Source: Lineolata rhizophorae (Eukaryota; Ascomycota; Dothideomycetes; Lineolatales; Lineolataceae). From it: a stretch of 64,000 bases of DNA. The notes beneath the pieces are model-generated. The model was given only the letters and a program-made list of their open reading frames with translations. It did not search any database and had not been told where the DNA came from. A program made the translations under genes and the position numbers. The DNA lies in contig MU001684.1 of NCBI GenBank assembly GCA_010093515.1, forward strand, positions 420,486 through 484,485. The letters run 5' to 3'. Shown here in pieces: positions 60,432 to 64,000 of the stretch. Position 1 is the stretch's first letter, and each line of letters opens with the position of its first letter.

Positions 60432-63201
60432 ATGTCGCAAGGCTTCCAAAAGAATCCAAACACTGGCATGGACGACAACAACGACCAGCCTGGTGCCTCT
60501 TTCGACAACTTGTTTGGAGATTTTGCGCCTGGTGAGGACTTCGATCCTAACCTGCTTCGTAAGTCTCCCCCTGTGGCTCTCACAGTGTTGTCTAAGTAGT
60601 AGCCTTTGTAAAGAACGTTCGAATACTAACGATGATATAGAAGGGGACCTGAACGACTTCGCTCGCCTGGAAGAGATCCTGGGAGAGTTCGTTACTGGCA
60701 ACGATGCTTCCGCCGGTCATGGGCCTGGAGGCGAACTCGCTGGGGAGAGCTCTTTGACCTACGGCCAGCAAGAAGCAGCCACCGGAGAGAACTTTCCCGC
60801 TTACGGTCATGAAGTGGCAGCCCTAGGGCGTAACACGTTGAGCCATGAACAGGAGCGAGCAGCCACCCAAGCGCATACCATGACCCACGAACAGGAAGGT
60901 ACAGCTATTCGAGAGCATACTTTGGCGCAGGGAACGGTTGAAGCAACCACCGGAGAGCATCCCTTGGATCACGGCCCAGCTCGGATGCCGGAAGCAGCAA
61001 TCCCTGGTAATAATCTCGTCGACGATGGCCAGAGCAATGATCCTCAACATCCAAATGTCGGCAATTCCGTTGGAGAAACGCAGCAGCCGGTTCAGCAGCC
61101 CGGAAACCAGCACGGCCTCGACTTTACGCACGATACACTTGGACTAAGCGAGCAAGAGCTTTACGCCATCTTGAATTTTGACCCACCGAAGTCCGCTGGC
61201 CCTCAGCAAAGCCAAGCCGGTCAAGACACTGGAACGGGGGCTGGAGATCACATGGACTTTAACGTAAATTTTGAAGAGATCTCCAACGATGTCGATGCTC
61301 TCATGACTGCTCCTGCAACTCCACATCTAGTTCACCAGCCAGCGTCCAACCAGGGCGGCCCCGCGAAATTGGGATACCAGGTCCCCCAGGCCGCGTCGGG
61401 GCACAGTTCAGACCAGCAAGCTCAAGTCACGTCGGGGCATGGCTCACATCACCAGTCTCAGGTCGCTTCGGCGCATGGCTCGCATCACCAATCTCAGGTC
61501 GCTTCGGCGCCAGCACCTTCTCGTCACCAAGGTCAAGTCACCTCCGGGCATGGCTCGTATCACCAAGCTCAGGTCGCGTCGACGCCTGGCGCATATCACC
61601 CAGCTCAGGTTACGCCGGCGCCTGGACAGCGGCACCGCCAATTCACGCCCTCGGCAAATGCGCACATGACCTCGCTACCGGAAACCCGTCGCCCCGGCTA
61701 TTTAAGCAACCCGGCCGCGCAACACACACAAACTTTTTCCAACCCTCCACACCACCGCCGTGAGCCGCCAGTTGCGCGGCCACAAGCCGCCCAGATGAGC
61801 GGCTCGAACATCGCGCCCGCGGCACCGGCCGCGGGCGTTGGAAGCCGTGCTGGGTCCGGTCCTAGCACGGCTCGCGGTCACGGGATGCCGGCTCCCACAC
61901 AAACCCCGGGTCCTCGCGAAGGCGTCAAAGTCGAGAACGCCTTCATCCTCCGCCACGAGGCGCCCCCGGCCCATGAGAGGCGCCTTCGGGATATCCCGAG
62001 TGGCCTGAACGTGCACGAGACAAGCACGTACTTCATGCGGCCGGGGGGCCCGCGCACGGCAACCCACTGGGAGGATTTCCAGACGGGGTTGGTGCAGACC
62101 AACAATGCCGCGCGGGCGAGGTACGGCCTGCAGCCCTACGGTGAGTCGGTGAGGTACCGGAACCAAGCCTTCCACCAACTGCAGGCCGCCAACAGGACCC
62201 GGGGGGAGTACAGGATCCTGCTTGGGGAGATGGGCCGGGCCGCCCAGGAACTTCGGGCCCAGGGCCTGGCGCGGGAGGCCGGGGAGGTGCAGGAGATGCG
62301 GAGGGAGGTCACCCGGGAGGCGGACCGCGCCTTGAACGACTTCAAGCACGGCTCGCGGGGAAAGGGACGGGCGGGCGAGGAAAATCAAGCCGACAACAGC
62401 CCCCGCCCTCCCTACGGCTTCACTCCGGGCGGGTACTACCCCAACCACCCTGCCTTGTACGGCATGCAGTACAATGCCTACATCAACCAAGGCAGGGCAA
62501 TGGAGCGCTCGGCCGCGAGGCCAGCGCGGGAACCCGTCCGGACGGCCGAACCCGCCGAGTTCGTCTTCATCGGCGGCGTCCCGCTGAGCCGCGTCCCGGC
62601 CGACGACCCGCGCCGCCAGCCCATTGTCGACGGGCTGCGGGAGGCCGCCGAGGTCGGCCATTTGTTCTCGAACCTGGTCGACCACGTCCCCGAACAGTTC
62701 CACCGGGCCCTAGAAATCTACGAGACCCCGGCCTTCATGCGGACGAACCCGCACCTCTATCCGTTCTACCTGGAGGACCCGCTGTTCATCGCACAGAACG
62801 CGGGCCTCTTCACGACAGGGGATCAGGAGAGGGCGGGTGAAGCCCTGCGGAGGGAACGGGCGGGCCAGGTGGGACAGGACGTCGGCGCCGGTGGGAACGG
62901 CCGGAGGCCGGGGGCGCAGCACGGGGCCGTTCAAGTACCCCCTCCGACAACCCGACAGGCCGCTACAGGCCAAAGCCCCGGCCTCCGCTCCCCCGCAAAG
63001 CGTCGTCACGCCGACGACGGGGACGAGGACCCGGCGAACCCCCCCGCAAAGCGGCAGCGGAGGACACCTGGCGGCCCCGCTGGCCAAACCCAGGGCCTCC
63101 GCTCCCCGGGAAAGCGTCGTCGTCCGGATGACGACGACGACGAAGAAGGACAGGCCGGCCCCGCAAAGCGGCAGAGGAGGAACCCCGGCGGCCCTGCGTG
63201 A
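60432..63201 (+). CDS. Repeat-rich disordered protein, probably nuclear, unknown family
   Basis: Exons 60432-60558 and 60641-63201 (donor GTAAGT, branch TACTAAC) give 895 residues. Three repeat zones are visible. About 70-170: imperfect units of about 18-22 residues around HEQE-A-EHTL. About 305-385: tandem 13-15-residue units of the type QVASAHGSHHQS. C-terminus (about 815-895): two units of about 38 residues, each with GLRSP-KRR, an Asp/Glu run and PAKRQRR-PGGPA, which read like repeated nuclear localisation signals. The part between (about 480-800) is better ordered, with helices rich in Arg/Glu and the blocks FVFIGGVPLSRVPADD and HLYPFYLEDPLFIAQN. I recognise no domain. It is likely a lineage-specific, rapidly evolving protein; a nuclear location is inference from the basic repeats. 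Confidence 0.7.
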
Positions 63202-63369
63202 GCGGAGACCAGCATTCGGCCTAGATCGGCTGGCCGATGCGGTCACGACTCACGGGGACTTTGAAAGGGCGCGTCGGGGGACTCGCTGCCGCCAATTCGA
63301 ACTGCGGTGGGCTTGGTCTCGGGGGACGATGGAGGACTGGTCTCGGGGGATTTGGGGTTTCGGGAGTTT

Positions 63370-63560
63370 GGTTTGGGGATACGGGGTTGGAGAGTCGAAC
63401 ATCGGGAATGGAATGCTGGGGAGGGATCATTGGAAATCCAACATTTGGATTGGGACACTGGAAGTCGAACATTGGGATGGAGTCGAACATTGGAAATCGA
63501 GAATTGAGAGTGGGGAATGGGAATCAAACATTGAGAAACCGGCATTCGGGAGTCAAGGAC
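63370..63560. repeat. Degenerate repeats around TCGAACATTGGGA
   Basis: At least five variants (for example AGTCGAACATCGGGA, AGTCGAACATTGGGA, AGTCGAACATTGGAA, AATCAAACATTGAGA), spaced roughly 20-40 bp apart, in G-rich sequence. Confidence 0.6.
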
Positions 63561-63750
63561 TGGGAATGGAGTAGTGGACATCGATTATTGGGAGGCAAGG
63601 CCTCAACTTTTTAAGAGTGGAGTTTGAGGCTGGAGTTTGAGGTCCGGGTTTGAGATTCTGCTTTTACACTTCAGGGTTTTGAGTTTTGAGCTCTAAGTTT
63701 GGTTTGGTGTTTAGACTTCGAGAATTCTGGTTTTGAGATTCGAACTTTGA

Positions 63751-63829
63751 GATTCAAGTTTGAGATTCAAGTTTGAGATTCAAGTTTGAGATTCAAGTTT
63801 GAGATTCAAGTTTGAGATTCAAGTTTTGA
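63751..63829. repeat. 13-bp tandem repeat GATTCAAGTTTGA, six copies
   Basis: Perfect 13-bp units begin at 63751, 63764, 63777, 63790 and 63803; the sixth at 63816 has one extra T. Degenerate units extend to about 63905 and upstream to about 63737. Confidence 0.85.
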
Positions 63830-64000
63830 GATTCGAGTTTTGAAGTTCGAGTTTTGAGGTTTGGTTTTTGAGATTCTGGTTTAAGATTCTGGTTTTTGAG
63901 ATTCGAGTTCCGAGACTTGGGCTTTTAGAGAGGGATTAAGGTCTTGAGAGACGGGTTTTGAGATTCAAACTTTGGTTTTGATTTGGGTTTATGGTTCAGG

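Larger units (their letters stand above)
63202..64000. other. Degenerate minisatellite region to the window end
   Basis: Two repeat styles follow the gene. 63370-63560 has G-rich units around TCGAACATTGGGA at irregular spacing. 63610-64000 has units around TTTGAGATTC, with a regular 13-bp core array. No gene is credible here; the frames on both strands reflect the repeats. Confidence 0.6.

Overview
The window looks like nuclear DNA of a filamentous ascomycete (Pezizomycotina, most likely Sordariomycetes). Coding genes are split by short introns (about 45-320 bp) with GTAAGT-type donors and CTAAC/CTAAT branch sites. Long, GC-rich, low-complexity coding stretches alternate with AT-richer, gene-poor stretches. 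The recognisable proteins are ascomycete house-keeping and lineage-specific families. There is one assembly gap (25 N at 33430-33454). I saw no rRNA or tRNA gene, CRISPR array or intact retroelement.

Left part (0-14 kb) is accessory in character. Two paralogous membrane proteins of the DUF3176 type lie on the minus strand and share the same intron. Between them sit a 288-bp MITE with 67-bp inverted repeats and a plus-strand gene for a small secreted precursor. That precursor carries a tyrosine-bracketed core repeat (GYRNGSGNRYTG) between Kex2 sites and acidic spacers, the layout of fungal Kex2-processed peptides such as pheromones and cyclic RiPPs. About 5 kb without a convincing gene follows.

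Centre (14-52.6 kb) is a dense core block: an amino acid permease, a giant beta-propeller protein of the MMS1/CPSF160/DDB1 type, peroxisomal 3-ketoacyl-CoA thiolase, an Atos/FAM214-like nuclear protein, the rRNA-processing protein Fyv7, replicative helicase subunit MCM3, an F-box protein, an unrecognised low-complexity protein with one in-frame TGA before a membrane-like tail, a BTB protein, the alternative clamp-loader subunit Ctf18, and a sugar transporter. Genes of shared process are not clustered, but MCM3 and Ctf18 both act at replication forks and both have ACGCG (MBF-type) motifs in their promoters. The thiolase promoter has two CCTCGG motifs of the kind bound by the fatty-acid regulators FarA/FarB.

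Right part (52.6-64 kb) is gene-poor and AT-richer. It holds a dual-specificity phosphatase-like protein with an altered signature, and an 895-residue repeat-rich disordered protein followed by degenerate minisatellites reaching the end of the window.

Exon boundaries were inferred by eye from splice signals, reading phase and family resemblance. No alignment or database search was run.
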